Part shown: positions 31,995 to 40,830 of the stretch, one piece after another
Layout: each line of letters begins with the position of its first letter
Numbering within the stretch: the stretch's first letter is position 1
Source: Streptomyces sp. ISL-100
GTDB taxonomy: Bacteria > Actinomycetota > Actinomycetes > Streptomycetales > Streptomycetaceae
Assembly: GCF_018614615.1 (NCBI RefSeq)
Contig: NZ_JAGGOK010000005.1
Span: 1 to 64,000 of the forward strand
DNA length: 64,000 bases
Direction: 5' to 3'
Made by a program: the position numbers and the translations under genes
Notes under the pieces: generated by a model
Databases searched by the model: none
Told to the model about the DNA's origin: nothing
What the model saw: only the letters and a program-made list of their open reading frames with translations

Positions 31995-34562
31995 ATGCCC
32001 ACCCTTCAGTCCGTGCTGCTCCGACGCACCCAGACTGTCCATCTCGACCACCCCCCGGCGTCCTTCAAGGACCCGCTCACCGCTCCCCGCCTGGTGGTCC
32101 TGGAGACCGAACTCCTCGATCGCGGCTATGCGTTCACCGCGCCGCTGCACGCCGCGTTCGCCGCACTGGACCACCTCGACCTCGCCCAGGCAGGCCGTCG
32201 GCTGCTGGCCCAGATCGACGATCTCCTCGGCTCCAACCGCACCCACACCCCGCTCTTCCAGCGCTTCCCGCTCTCCACCCCGGCCGACACCGGCCGGCTC
32301 TTCGTGGACCGCGTGTTCAGCCTGCTCCTCCAGCTTCCGGAGCAGCCCTGCGTGTTGTGCGGCGCGGTCGGCAGCGTTTACCCGGTGTCCCCCTGCGCGC
32401 ACCTGGTGTGCCGCGGCTGCTGGGACGGATCCGACTACTCCGGCTGCCCGATCTGCCACCGCAGGATCCCCCGCGACGACCCGTTCCTGCGCCCCGTCCG
32501 ACCCACCGGCCGCCGAAGCGAAGCCCCGGCCCGTACGCTGCGGCTCCTCATCCTCGGCACCGACCGGGCCGCCGAAACCGCCGCCCAGGCACGCCTGTTG
32601 ACGGCCCGCCTCACCCCGCTCTCCGCGCAGGACAACGAAGACCTGTCCGTACTGCTCCAGCATGCGCCGGTGGACCTCGGCTGGCTGCCGGACGACATTC
32701 CCGTACGCGAGACCAAGGCGCTCGTCCTCGGCACCCTGCTCCGCGACCCCCGCACCACGGCCGCCGTGCGCCCGCTGCTGCGCGAACGGCTCACCACCGC
32801 CACCGACGTGCTCCGTCTCCTCGCCGTACACTCCTCAGGCTCCGCGGCCCTGCTGAAGCCGCCGCGCTTTCGCAGCCTCTCCCGCGCACTGCGCCGCGAA
32901 CTCCTCTCCGTCCTCGACGGACTGCACCTCGCCTCGCTCATCGAGGACCTCGGGCGCCACCCGCGCGTCTGGAAGCGCGCCGCCGAAAGCCTCCACCCGT
33001 ACGAGCAGCACACCCGCCACCCCAAGGTCACGCTCGCCTTCGCCGTGCTCCGCGAGACCGACACCACGGCCTTCCCCGAGCTGCTGGACCTCGCCGCCGA
33101 ACACCCTCAGTGGGTGAAGGCGGAGGGCGACCGGTTGCGCGCCGTCACCTGGAACAGCCAGCTCGAGGTCGCCCTGGCCGAGCGGGAGCTGTCCACCGCC
33201 GTGAGCCTGTTGCGCCGGCGCCCGGGCGAGCTGCTGCGCCGCCTCGACCACGTCCTGCGGCTGTACGGGGAGGAGGCGCTGCCCACGGAGCTCGCCGAAG
33301 CCCTGGCGCACGCCCTGCCCAGGGCGGGCGTGGGGCCGCTGCTCTCCGCGCTCGGCTCGCTGCGCGTACGCCACCGCCCCGGCGGGCGGCGGGTGTTCTT
33401 CCCGCGCGGGGAGGTCACCCACGCTTTCGTACAGGACGACAGCCGTGCGCCGCTGCCGCGCACGCTGACCGAGCAGGCCTGCGCGCTCCTGGAGGCCGAG
33501 GTGCTCAGGCGACTCGGCGGCCGCGAACCGTACGACCACGCTGTGATCGACCACGGTCTCGCGGACCTCACCGTCCCGTTCGCCGAGCACGCCTCCGCGA
33601 AGACGCTCGTCGCCGTACCGAGGGGGAGCACGCAGCCGCTGCCCGACGGCGACATCCTGCGGCTGTTCCTGCACTGGACCCAGCCTGCGGGCACCCGCGT
33701 CGACCTCGACCTGTCGGTCGCGTTCTTCGACGCGGAGTGGAAGTTCACCGCGCTCTGCGACTACACGAACCTGGTGCACGCCGACCGGGCCGCCGTCCAC
33801 TCCGGCGACCTCACATCGGCGCCCGCACCCGACGGCGCGACCGAGTACGTCGATCTGAACCTGCCCGCGCTCGCCGCCAGCGGCGCGGTGTACGCGATGC
33901 CGGTCGTCTTCAGCTTCAACAACGTGGCCTTCGACGAGCTGCTCGACGCCTTCGCGGGCTTCATGGAGCTCCACTCCGACCGCCCGCGCGACTCCTCGTA
34001 CCACCCGCGCACCGTCCGTCAGCGCTTCGACCTGGCCGGAGAGTCACTCGTCTGTGTGCCGATGCTGGTCGACCTGAGGACCCGCGAGGCACTGTGGACG
34101 GACCTCCATCTTCCGTCGGCCGCAGGCTTCCAGAGCATCCGCTCGCACACCGGGGACCTCGGCAGGATCGGCCGCGACCTGTCCGCGTACTTCCGCTCCG
34201 GAAGCCGGACGACCCTGTGGGACCTCGCCGTCTGGCACGCGGCCGCGCGCACGCGCGTGGTCAGCGTGCTGCGGCGGGACGGTGAGCCGTGGACGTACCA
34301 CCTGCGCCCCGACGAGGACCCGCAGTCCTTCGCCGCCCGGGTGTCCGCCCTCAACACCCCGGACGAGACCGGCTCTTCACCGGAGGGCGGGCGGCTGCTG
34401 CTCGCCCAGGTGCACGGCCCGGCCGCGCCCGGAGGGGCGACCGGCACGGTCTACCGCCTCTTCCCCGGACCGGTCGACGGGCACCCCGGATTCGAGCGGG
34501 TCACCGCCGGAGATCTGGTGGCGGAGCTGAGCCCGGACCTGTGCCAGGGCCTGGGCGAATAG
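31995..34562 (+). CDS. RING-finger protein with TerD-like domain (MXAN_6230/SCO0854 type)
   Basis: This 855-residue protein has a C3HC4 RING-type zinc finger at residues 119-154: Cys119, Cys122, Cys134, His136, Cys139, Cys142, Cys151 and Cys154 (CVLC, PCAHLVCRGC, CPIC). A long Leu/Arg-rich helical middle follows (about 160-500). Residues of about 556-657 resemble a TerD-type domain (GTRVDLDLSVAFFDAEW, TEYVDLNLPAL), with acidic residues suited to calcium. I recall the family name MXAN_6230/SCO0854 RING domain protein. RING fingers in eukaryotes are ubiquitin ligases; no ubiquitin-like gene is visible here. TerD systems respond to tellurite and phage stress. Confidence 0.8.
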   Translation: MPTLQSVLLRRTQTVHLDHPPASFKDPLTAPRLVVLETELLDRGYAFTAPLHAAFAALDHLDLAQAGRRLLAQIDDLLGSNRTHTPLFQRFPLSTPADTGRLFVDRVFSLLLQLPEQPCVLCGAVGSVYPVSPCAHLVCRGCWDGSDYSGCPICHRRIPRDDPFLRPVRPTGRRSEAPARTLRLLILGTDRAAETAAQARLLTARLTPLSAQDNEDLSVLLQHAPVDLGWLPDDIPVRETKALVLGTLLRDPRTTAAVRPLLRERLTTATDVLRLLAVHSSGSAALLKPPRFRSLSRALRRELLSVLDGLHLASLIEDLGRHPRVWKRAAESLHPYEQHTRHPKVTLAFAVLRETDTTAFPELLDLAAEHPQWVKAEGDRLRAVTWNSQLEVALAERELSTAVSLLRRRPGELLRRLDHVLRLYGEEALPTELAEALAHALPRAGVGPLLSALGSLRVRHRPGGRRVFFPRGEVTHAFVQDDSRAPLPRTLTEQACALLEAEVLRRLGGREPYDHAVIDHGLADLTVPFAEHASAKTLVAVPRGSTQPLPDGDILRLFLHWTQPAGTRVDLDLSVAFFDAEWKFTALCDYTNLVHADRAAVHSGDLTSAPAPDGATEYVDLNLPALAASGAVYAMPVVFSFNNVAFDELLDAFAGFMELHSDRPRDSSYHPRTVRQRFDLAGESLVCVPMLVDLRTREALWTDLHLPSAAGFQSIRSHTGDLGRIGRDLSAYFRSGSRTTLWDLAVWHAAARTRVVSVLRRDGEPWTYHLRPDEDPQSFAARVSALNTPDETGSSPEGGRLLLAQVHGPAAPGGATGTVYRLFPGPVDGHPGFERVTAGDLVAELSPDLCQGLGE

Positions 34563-34597
34563 GGGACTGTCAGTCCCGGCCCGTATTCTCTGTGACC

Positions 34598-35587
34598 ATG
34601 CTCGACGACCGCCAGACAGCAGCAGCGCCAGCAGCGTGGCCGACCGCCTACCCCCAGGGGTACGCGGTCGTCGACGTGGAGACCACCGGACTCGCGCGCG
34701 ACGACCGGATAATCTCCGCTGCCGTCTACCGGCTGGACTACCGGGGGAACGTCGAGGACCACTGGTACACGCTGGTCAACCCGGAGCGTGACCCCGGCCC
34801 CGTCTGGATTCACGGCCTCACCAGCGATGTGCTCGTGGACGCCCCGCTGTTCCCGGACATCGCGGCCGAATTCTCCGAGCGGCTTGACGGCCGCGTGCTC
34901 GTCGCGCACAACGCCATGTTCGACTGGTCGATGATCGCCCGGGAGTACGCGCGCGCCCAGCGCACCGCGCCCGTTCAGCAGCGGCTGTGCACCATCGCGC
35001 TCTCCAAGGAGCTTCGACTGCCCCTGCCCAACCACAAGCTGGAGTCGCTGGCCGCGCACTTCGGCGTCGTACAGCAGCGTGCGCACCACGCCCTCGACGA
35101 CGCGCGCGTGCTCGCCGAGGCGTTCCGCCCGAGCCTGCACGCGGCCGCGCAGGGCGGCGTACGGCTGCCGCTGCTCGAATGCCTGCCGCTCACCGAGTGG
35201 TCGGACTCACCCGCCAAGCCGCGGGTGGGTTACCAGGCGTCGTACCGGGGCGGGGGCGGCGGAAGCTGGCGGCCGTCGCGCAAGCGGCCGGCGTGCCCGT
35301 ACCCGAACCCCGGGCGGTACGAACCGGGCAAACTACTCAAGCAGGGCATGAGGGTGGCATTTTCGGGTGATACGTCCGTGGACCGCGAACTGCTGGAGGA
35401 CCGGGCGGTCGAAGCGGGACTGCACATCGCGACGAGCGTGTCCCGGCTCACGAGTCTGCTCGTGACGAACGACCCCGACTCGGCCACGTCCAAAACCGTC
35501 AAGGCCAAGTCCTTCGGCACCCCGGTCGTCGACGAGGCCGCCTTCACCCAGCTCCTGCGGGACGTGTCTCCGGCCGAGGGCCGATGA
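34598..35587 (+). CDS. DEDDh 3'-5' exonuclease with C-terminal BRCT domain
   Basis: This 329-residue protein has a DnaQ-like nuclease domain with ExoI DVETTG (YAVVDVETTGLARDD), ExoII HNAMFDWS and ExoIII HHALDDARV, that is, the DEDDh catalytic residues. A Gly/Arg-rich linker follows, then a BRCT-type domain (MRVAFSGDTSVDRELLEDRAVEAGLHIATSVSRLTSLLV). Such fusions resemble the epsilon-subunit-like exonucleases of actinobacteria and probably act in DNA repair or RNA/DNA end trimming. It starts 35 bases after the RING gene on the same strand and may be co-transcribed with it. Confidence 0.88.
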   Translation: MLDDRQTAAAPAAWPTAYPQGYAVVDVETTGLARDDRIISAAVYRLDYRGNVEDHWYTLVNPERDPGPVWIHGLTSDVLVDAPLFPDIAAEFSERLDGRVLVAHNAMFDWSMIAREYARAQRTAPVQQRLCTIALSKELRLPLPNHKLESLAAHFGVVQQRAHHALDDARVLAEAFRPSLHAAAQGGVRLPLLECLPLTEWSDSPAKPRVGYQASYRGGGGGSWRPSRKRPACPYPNPGRYEPGKLLKQGMRVAFSGDTSVDRELLEDRAVEAGLHIATSVSRLTSLLVTNDPDSATSKTVKAKSFGTPVVDEAAFTQLLRDVSPAEGR

Positions 35588-35683
35588 GCCCCGGGCCGTG
35601 AGTCGCGGCAGACGGGTGATTGGTGCGCGACTCGCCCGCCGACCACTCGCCCTGCCGCCGCCCGCCGTCCCACCCTGTGGCGC

Positions 35684-35917
35684 ATGGCACGTTGTGAAGT
35701 GTGTGGAAATGACTACGGCATGTCATTCGAAGTGCACGCGCAGGGCGCGGTACACGTCTTCGACTGCTTCTCCTGCGCCATCCACCGGATGGCGCCCATC
35801 TGCGAGCACTGCCGAGTCCAGATCATCGGACAGGGAGTGGAAGCGGAGGGCCGCTGGTACTGCAGCGCCCACTGCGCACGCGCGGAGGGGAAGGTGGGCA
35901 TCGTCGACAAGGTCTGA
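35684..35917 (+). CDS. Small zinc-finger protein with paired treble-clef sites
   Basis: This 77-residue protein has four Cys/His clusters: CEVC (4-7), CFSC, CEHC and CSAHC with neighbouring His. The spacing C-x2-C...C-x2-C...C-x2-C...C-x3-C fits two zinc sites in a LIM/FYVE-like layout. No catalytic residues are evident; a nucleic-acid or protein adaptor is plausible. The ATG at 35684 is the only reasonable start. It follows the exonuclease gene and ends before a hairpin. Confidence 0.75.
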   Translation: MARCEVCGNDYGMSFEVHAQGAVHVFDCFSCAIHRMAPICEHCRVQIIGQGVEAEGRWYCSAHCARAEGKVGIVDKV

Positions 35918-35927
35918 CGCGGGCTCG

Positions 35928-35963
35928 CCCCGGCGGGTGCCCACCCGGACCCACCCGCCGGGG
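35928..35963. terminator. Hairpin after the zinc-finger gene
   Basis: CCCCGGCGGGTG pairs perfectly with CACCCGCCGGGG around a 12-base loop in the gap before the Surf1 gene. There is no T-run, so termination strength is uncertain. Confidence 0.55.
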
Positions 35964-35992
35964 ATCGCCGCGCGCCAGGTAACGTCAGGGAC

Positions 35993-36781
35993 GTGTACCG
36001 CTTCCTGTTGTCCCGGCAGTGGGTGATCCTCACCCTCCTGATGCTCGTCCTCATTCCCACGATGGTCGAGCTGGGCTTCTGGCAGCTGCACCGTCACGAG
36101 CACCGGGTCGCGCAGAACAAGCTGATCTCCGGAAACCTCAGGGCGAAGCCCCTCCCGGTCGGCGACATCACCTCCCCCGGACACACCGTTCCGCGCGCCG
36201 ACTACTGGCGCCGGGTGACCGCCACCGGCACGTACGACACCGCGCGTGAAGTCGTCGTACGCCGCAGGACCAACGCCGACGACAAGGTCGGCTATCACGT
36301 CCTCACCCCGCTGATCATGGACGACGGCCGCACCGTTCTCGTCAACCGCGGCTGGATTCCCTTCGACGCCGACCAGCAGGCGTTCCCCAAGATCCCGGCC
36401 GCACCCAAGGGCGAAGTCACCGTCACCGGACGCCTCAAGGCCGACGAGACGACGGCGGGCAGCGGCATCAAGGACCTGAGCGGTCTGCCGCCCCGGCAGG
36501 TCATGCTGATCAACAGCGAGCAGCAGGCGAAGACACTTTCGCGGCCCGTCCTCGGCGGCTACATCGAGCAGACCGAGCCCGTCCCCGCGGGGCCGAAGCC
36601 GGAGCTCGTGCCCGATCCCGACACCGACTCCATCGGCCCGCACATGGCATACGCTGTGCAGTGGTGGCTGTTCGCCGCCGCGCTGCCGTTCGGCTGGGTC
36701 GTTCTCGTACGGCGCGACCGCGCGGAGGCCGCCGGGACCCTCGACGCGGCACCGGCGGAACCTGCCACGGCAGACGCCTGA
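35993..36781 (+). CDS. SURF1 family cytochrome oxidase assembly protein
   Basis: This 262-residue protein is anchored by an N-terminal helix (WVILTLLMLVLIPTMVELGFWQLHRHEHR) and a C-terminal helix (AYAVQWWLFAAALPFGWVVLVRR). The SURF1 blocks are present: GFWQLHR, GYHVLTPLIMDDGRTVLVNRGWIP, and GPHMAYAVQWW near the end. SURF1 helps deliver heme a to subunit I of the aa3 oxidase. The GTG start at 35993 fits the conserved N-terminus. Oxidase genes are not in the window. Confidence 0.88.
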   Translation: MYRFLLSRQWVILTLLMLVLIPTMVELGFWQLHRHEHRVAQNKLISGNLRAKPLPVGDITSPGHTVPRADYWRRVTATGTYDTAREVVVRRRTNADDKVGYHVLTPLIMDDGRTVLVNRGWIPFDADQQAFPKIPAAPKGEVTVTGRLKADETTAGSGIKDLSGLPPRQVMLINSEQQAKTLSRPVLGGYIEQTEPVPAGPKPELVPDPDTDSIGPHMAYAVQWWLFAAALPFGWVVLVRRDRAEAAGTLDAAPAEPATADA

Positions 36782-36793
36782 CCCGGCGCGCCA

Positions 36794-36826
36794 CCGGCAC
36801 CAGCACCAGCACCGGCACCGGCACCG
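36794..36826 (+). repeat. Hexamer microsatellite (CCGGCA/CCAGCA)
   Basis: Five and a half head-to-tail 6-bp units (CCGGCA, CCAGCA, CCAGCA, CCGGCA, CCGGCA, CCG) lie in the gap between the SURF1 and GH15 genes, just after the SURF1 stop. They are likely to vary in number between strains. Confidence 0.8.
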
Positions 36827-36871
36827 CTCATGGCGGCTTAATGCCACGCCAGTGCGGGAACACGAGTCTGC

Positions 36872-38677
36872 GTGACCCAACGCATCGAGGACTACGCGCT
36901 CATCGGGGACCTCCAGACCGCGGCCCTGGTCGGCAAAGACGGTTCGATCGACTGGCTCTGCCTGCCCCGCTTCGACTCGGCCGCTTGCTTCGCCGCACTG
37001 CTCGGTGACGAGGAGAACGGCCACTGGCGCATGGCCCCCGCGGGCGCGGGCGCCTGCTTGCGCCGCTCGTACCGCGGCAACAGCCTCATCCTCGACTCGG
37101 TCTGGGAGACCCGCTCCGGCAAGGTCAAGGTCACCGACTTCATGCCCCAACGCGACAAGGCCCCCGATGTCGTACGGATCGTGGAGGGTCTCTCCGGCGA
37201 GGTGACGATGCGCTCCACGCTCCGGCTGCGCTTCGACTACGGCAACATCGTGCCGTGGATGCGGCGCACGAGCGGACACCGGGTGGCCGTCGCGGGCCCG
37301 GACGCCGTCTGGCTGCGCTGTGATCCTGCGGACCGTGTGAAGAGCTGGGGCCAGCAGTACACCACCTTCTCGTCCTTCACCGTAGCCGAGGGCGAAAAGG
37401 TGGCATTCGTCCTAACTTGGCATCCGTCGCACGAGCCGCAGCCGGCTTTCACCGACCCGTACGAGGGACTGGAACACAGCCTCCAGGACTGGGAGGACTG
37501 GGCCGCCCTCTGCTGCTACGAAGGCCCCTACCGCGAGGCCGTGGTGCGCTCGCTCATCACCCTCAAGGCACTCACATACGCCCCGACCGGCGGCATCGTC
37601 GCCTCCCCCACCACCTCGCTCCCGGAGGAGATCGGCGGCGTACGCAACTGGGACTACCGCTACTGCTGGCTGCGCGACGCCACCCTCACCCTCGGCGCGC
37701 TCGTCGCCTCCGGCTACATCGCCGAGGCGGCAGCCTGGCGCGACTGGCTGCTGCGGGCGGTCGCGGGCGACCCGGCCGACCTCCAGATCATGTACGGCCT
37801 CTCCGGCGAGCGGCGGCTGCCCGAGACGGAACTGCCGTGGCTGAGCGGGTACGAGGGGTCCAAGCCCGTCCGTACCGGCAACGCGGCCGTCAAGCAGCTC
37901 CAGCTCGATGTGTACGGAGAGGTCATCGACACCCTCCATCTGGCCAGAGCGTGGGGCCTGCGCCCGAAGCCGCACGCCTGGAACCTTCAGCTCAGCCTGC
38001 TCGGCTTCCTGGAGTCCAACTGGCGCGAGCCGGACGAAGGCCTGTGGGAGGTCCGGGGCCCGCGCCGGCACTTCGTGCACTCCAAGGTGATGGCGTGGGT
38101 CGCGGCCGACCGCGCCGTACACGCCCTGGAGGACGACCCGACGCTGCGCGGCGACGCGGACCGGTGGCGGGCGATGCGCGACGAGGTGCACCGGGAGGTC
38201 TGCGAGAAGGGGTACGACCCCGAGCGCAACACCTTCACGCAGTACTACGGCTCCGCCGAACTGGACGCCGCCACGCTCCTCATCCCCCGGGTCGGCTTCC
38301 TGACGCCGGACGATCCGCGGGTCGTGGGGACGGTCGACGCGGTGCAGGCCGAGCTCGGCCGTGGCGGCTTCATCCGCCGCTACAGCGCGGACGGCCTCAC
38401 GGTGGACGGTCTGCCCGGCGACGAAGGAACGTTTCTGGCCTGCTCCTTCTGGCTCGTCGACGCGCTGCGGCTGACGGGGCGCACGAAGGAGGCCCGGGAG
38501 CTCTTCGAGCGGCTGCTGACGCTGCGCAACGACGTGGGGCTGCTCTCCGAGGAGTACGACCCGGCCACCGGGCGGCAGCTCGGCAACTTCCCCCAGGCAT
38601 TCAGTCATATCGGACTTGTGGGGTCCGCGGTCGCTCTCGGCGGGGAAGAGGCGGCAGGATGGCCCCATGGATCTTGA
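36872..38677 (+). CDS. Glycoside hydrolase family 15 protein (trehalase/glucoamylase-like)
   Basis: This 601-residue protein opens with the GH15 trehalase-type block RIEDYALIGDLQTAALVGKDGSIDWLCLPRFDS, a beta-sandwich domain. An (alpha/alpha)6 barrel with NWDYRYCWLRDA and GEVIDTLHLA follows and carries the active site. Related proteins in mycobacteria and Streptomyces hydrolyse trehalose; glucan substrates are also possible. It has no signal peptide, so it is cytoplasmic. The last 11 bases overlap the start of the next SDR gene. Confidence 0.85.
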   Translation: MTQRIEDYALIGDLQTAALVGKDGSIDWLCLPRFDSAACFAALLGDEENGHWRMAPAGAGACLRRSYRGNSLILDSVWETRSGKVKVTDFMPQRDKAPDVVRIVEGLSGEVTMRSTLRLRFDYGNIVPWMRRTSGHRVAVAGPDAVWLRCDPADRVKSWGQQYTTFSSFTVAEGEKVAFVLTWHPSHEPQPAFTDPYEGLEHSLQDWEDWAALCCYEGPYREAVVRSLITLKALTYAPTGGIVASPTTSLPEEIGGVRNWDYRYCWLRDATLTLGALVASGYIAEAAAWRDWLLRAVAGDPADLQIMYGLSGERRLPETELPWLSGYEGSKPVRTGNAAVKQLQLDVYGEVIDTLHLARAWGLRPKPHAWNLQLSLLGFLESNWREPDEGLWEVRGPRRHFVHSKVMAWVAADRAVHALEDDPTLRGDADRWRAMRDEVHREVCEKGYDPERNTFTQYYGSAELDAATLLIPRVGFLTPDDPRVVGTVDAVQAELGRGGFIRRYSADGLTVDGLPGDEGTFLACSFWLVDALRLTGRTKEARELFERLLTLRNDVGLLSEEYDPATGRQLGNFPQAFSHIGLVGSAVALGGEEAAGWPHGS

Positions 38678-39422
38678 ACTGAAGGACCGGGTGTACGTCG
38701 TCACGGGGGCCAGCCGCGGGCTCGGCTTCGCCTCGGCGCGGCAGTTGACGGCAGACGGCGCGAAGGTCGTGGTGAGCGGCCGGGACGAGAAGGCGGTGGC
38801 CGACGCCGCGGCGGAGCTCGGGCCGAACGCTGTCGCTGTCGCCGCCGACAATGCCGACCCGGCGTCGGCGGAGCGTCTGATCGGCGCCGCCCGGGCGCAC
38901 TTCGGGCGCTTCGACGGCATCCTGATCAGCGTCGGCGGCCCGGCGCCGGGCGTCGCAGCCGAAAACACGGACGAGCAGTGGCGGGCGGCTTTCGAATCCG
39001 TCTTCCTCGGGGCGGTACGGCTGGCCCGTGCGGCGGCGGCGGAGCTCTCCGAGGGCGGCGTCATCGGCTTCGTCCTGTCCGGCTCGGTCCACGAACCGAT
39101 CCACGGGCTCACCATCTCCAACGGCCTGCGGCCGGGCCTGGCGGGCTTCGCGAAGTCGCTCTCCGACGACCTTGGCCCCCGGGGCATCCGGGTGGTCGGC
39201 CTGCTCCCGGCGCGGATCGACACGGACCGGGTGCGGCAGCTGGACGCGCTGTCCGGCGACGCGGATGCTGCGCGTGCGGCCAACGAGTCGGGTATTCCGC
39301 TGCGGCGCTATGGGAGGCCGGAGGAGTTCGGCAAGGCGGCGGCGTTCCTGCTGTCCCCGGCGGCGTCGTACCTGACGGGCATCATGCTCCCGGTCGACGG
39401 CGGCGCGCGTCACGGCTTCTGA
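38667..39422 (+). CDS. SDR family oxidoreductase
   Basis: This 251-residue SDR has VTGASRGLGFASARQL (TGxxxGxG) and SGRDEKA, and it ends LPVDGGARHGF. The usual catalytic Y-x3-K is not obvious: the expected region reads SVHEPIHGLTISNGLRPGL, with no Tyr-x3-Lys. It belongs to the divergent SDR group seen in actinobacteria, or it may use other residues. Its ATG lies inside the GH15 end, so the two genes are co-translated. A palindromic repeat follows. Confidence 0.82.
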   Translation: MDLELKDRVYVVTGASRGLGFASARQLTADGAKVVVSGRDEKAVADAAAELGPNAVAVAADNADPASAERLIGAARAHFGRFDGILISVGGPAPGVAAENTDEQWRAAFESVFLGAVRLARAAAAELSEGGVIGFVLSGSVHEPIHGLTISNGLRPGLAGFAKSLSDDLGPRGIRVVGLLPARIDTDRVRQLDALSGDADAARAANESGIPLRRYGRPEEFGKAAAFLLSPAASYLTGIMLPVDGGARHGF

Positions 39423-39440
39423 TGACTCCCTACGGGCGTG

Positions 39441-39540
39441 TCCTCAAACGCCGGACAGGCTGAATCTGCACCCTTAGCGGGCACCATCCAGCCCCTCCGG
39501 CGATTGAGGAGCGGGGTCTGGGGCAGCGCCCCAGTTCCCC
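39441..39540. repeat. Streptomyces palindromic repeat, two copies head to head
   Basis: A forward partial copy (39441-39465: TCCTCAAACGCCGG, ACAGGCTGAAT) is followed by a reverse-complement copy (39486-39532: ATCCAGCCCC, CGATTGAGGAGCGG, CTGGGGCAGCGCCCCAG). Together they form a long inverted repeat in the gap between convergent genes and could act as a two-way terminator. Confidence 0.75.
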
Positions 39541-39575
39541 TGGTGCAACGCGCTGCCCGCACATCGCGGCGCCGC

Positions 39576-40154
39576 TCAACTCACCCGCCGTGCCCCGTGC
39601 TTCACCTCGCGAAGGCGGACCTCCGCCGGGAGGGAGTCCAGGCCTGCGGAATCCCGCCCCTGGGCCAGCGCCCCGTGCGTGAGCCCGGACAGGGTCTCGG
39701 CCGGTTCCGCGTGGGGCGCGAGGAGCAGCGCGACCCGCGCCTTGGGCGCCTCCCGCCGGCCCGTCAGCGTGACGTGCGCCCGCTCCACCCCGTCCAGCGT
39801 CTGCGCCTCCCCCGCCAGCGCATGCTCCAGCGCCCGCCCCCGCAGCACCGCCCCCTCACCGTCACGGCTGTCGACCAGCACTTCCGCGAGCCGGTGCCGG
39901 CGCAGCTGGGTCAGCAGCCACCACAGCGCCAGCAGCACCAGCACGGCGAGGACCGCGATGACCACCGGCCACCACCACCCCTCACCCCGCCACCGCATCC
40001 GGTCCGCCTTGCTCAGCAGCACATCGTCACGCCCGTCGAACGGCCACCACGACGGTACGGACATCCCCAGCCCGGTGGCGAGGACCCCTCCCCCGACGGC
40101 GAGCAGCACCAGACCCGAGAGCCCGAGCAGGACACGGTTGACCTTCTTGGGCAT
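39576..40154 (-). CDS. amaP: AmaP-like alkaline-shock membrane anchor protein
   Basis: This 192-residue protein has two N-terminal hydrophobic helices (LLGLSGLVLLAVGGGVLATGLG and WWWPVVIAVLAVLVLLALWWLLTQL) followed by a cytoplasmic Asp23-like alpha/beta domain (GRALEHALAGEAQTLDGVERAHVTLTGRREAPKARVALLLAPHAEP). In Staphylococcus, AmaP anchors Asp23 to the membrane. Here it is the last gene of a five-gene minus-strand cluster with two Asp23 proteins, seven bases after the DUF6286 gene. Confidence 0.75.
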   Translation of the reverse strand: MPKKVNRVLLGLSGLVLLAVGGGVLATGLGMSVPSWWPFDGRDDVLLSKADRMRWRGEGWWWPVVIAVLAVLVLLALWWLLTQLRRHRLAEVLVDSRDGEGAVLRGRALEHALAGEAQTLDGVERAHVTLTGRREAPKARVALLLAPHAEPAETLSGLTHGALAQGRDSAGLDSLPAEVRLREVKHGARRVS

Positions 40155-40161
40155 CGCCCCG

Positions 40162-40830
40162 TCACCCCTTCTTGACCGGCCGGTCGACGCGCACGGACAG
40201 ACCCGGCCGCCCGGCCAGTCCGAGCTGCCGGATCCCGGCAGTGAGCGCCGCGTCCAAGTCGGCGCGTACGTCGTCGAGTTCACGGAAGTGGGACATGGCC
40301 CGCACCCGCACTCTGGAGCGCCCGACGCGCACCCGTACGGACTGCACTCCAGACACTTCCATGGCCCGGTCGCGGAGCATCATCGCGGCGGCCGAACGGT
40401 CGAGCCCGGCCCGTACATCGGCCGACGTACGCCGCATCGGCAGAATCGCGCGCAGCCCGGGAGTTACGGCGAAGAGCAGCAGCCACAGGCCCAGCGCCGC
40501 CGCGACGCCCGCGCCGACCAGCACCCACACGTCGTCGAGGGGCCGCGTCGCGAGGCCGTCCGCCAGCTCGCGGCGCCACCGCATCGCGGGGTGTCCGGCC
40601 CGTACGGCCGCGACGTCGTACAGCAGGAGGCCTGCGCCGCCGAGCACCACCAGGGCGACCAGCGCGGCCGGCACCCGGCGGGCTGACCAGAAGCGTCCGG
40701 CTCTCCCGCTGTCATCCTCCTGGAGGGTCGGTACCGGCTCGCGCCCAGGTGCGGACACATCGCCCCGCTCGCGTTCGATGATGGGAAGCCGCTGCGTGCG
40801 CCCGCTGTCGTCACTGGCGGGTTCGCTCAT
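40162..40830 (-). CDS. DUF6286 membrane protein
   Basis: This 222-residue protein has a hydrophilic N-terminus, two hydrophobic helices (VPAALVALVVLGGAGLLLYDV and VWVLVGAGVAAALGLWLLLFAV) and a C-terminal cytoplasmic domain (RDRAMEVSGVQSVRVRVGRSRVRVRAMSHFRELDDVRADLDAAL) of the same general kind as AmaP. It is always found in Asp23 clusters, as I recall. Its start overlaps the stop of the upstream Asp23 gene (ATGA). Confidence 0.75.
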   Translation of the reverse strand: MSEPASDDSGRTQRLPIIERERGDVSAPGREPVPTLQEDDSGRAGRFWSARRVPAALVALVVLGGAGLLLYDVAAVRAGHPAMRWRRELADGLATRPLDDVWVLVGAGVAAALGLWLLLFAVTPGLRAILPMRRTSADVRAGLDRSAAAMMLRDRAMEVSGVQSVRVRVGRSRVRVRAMSHFRELDDVRADLDAALTAGIRQLGLAGRPGLSVRVDRPVKKG

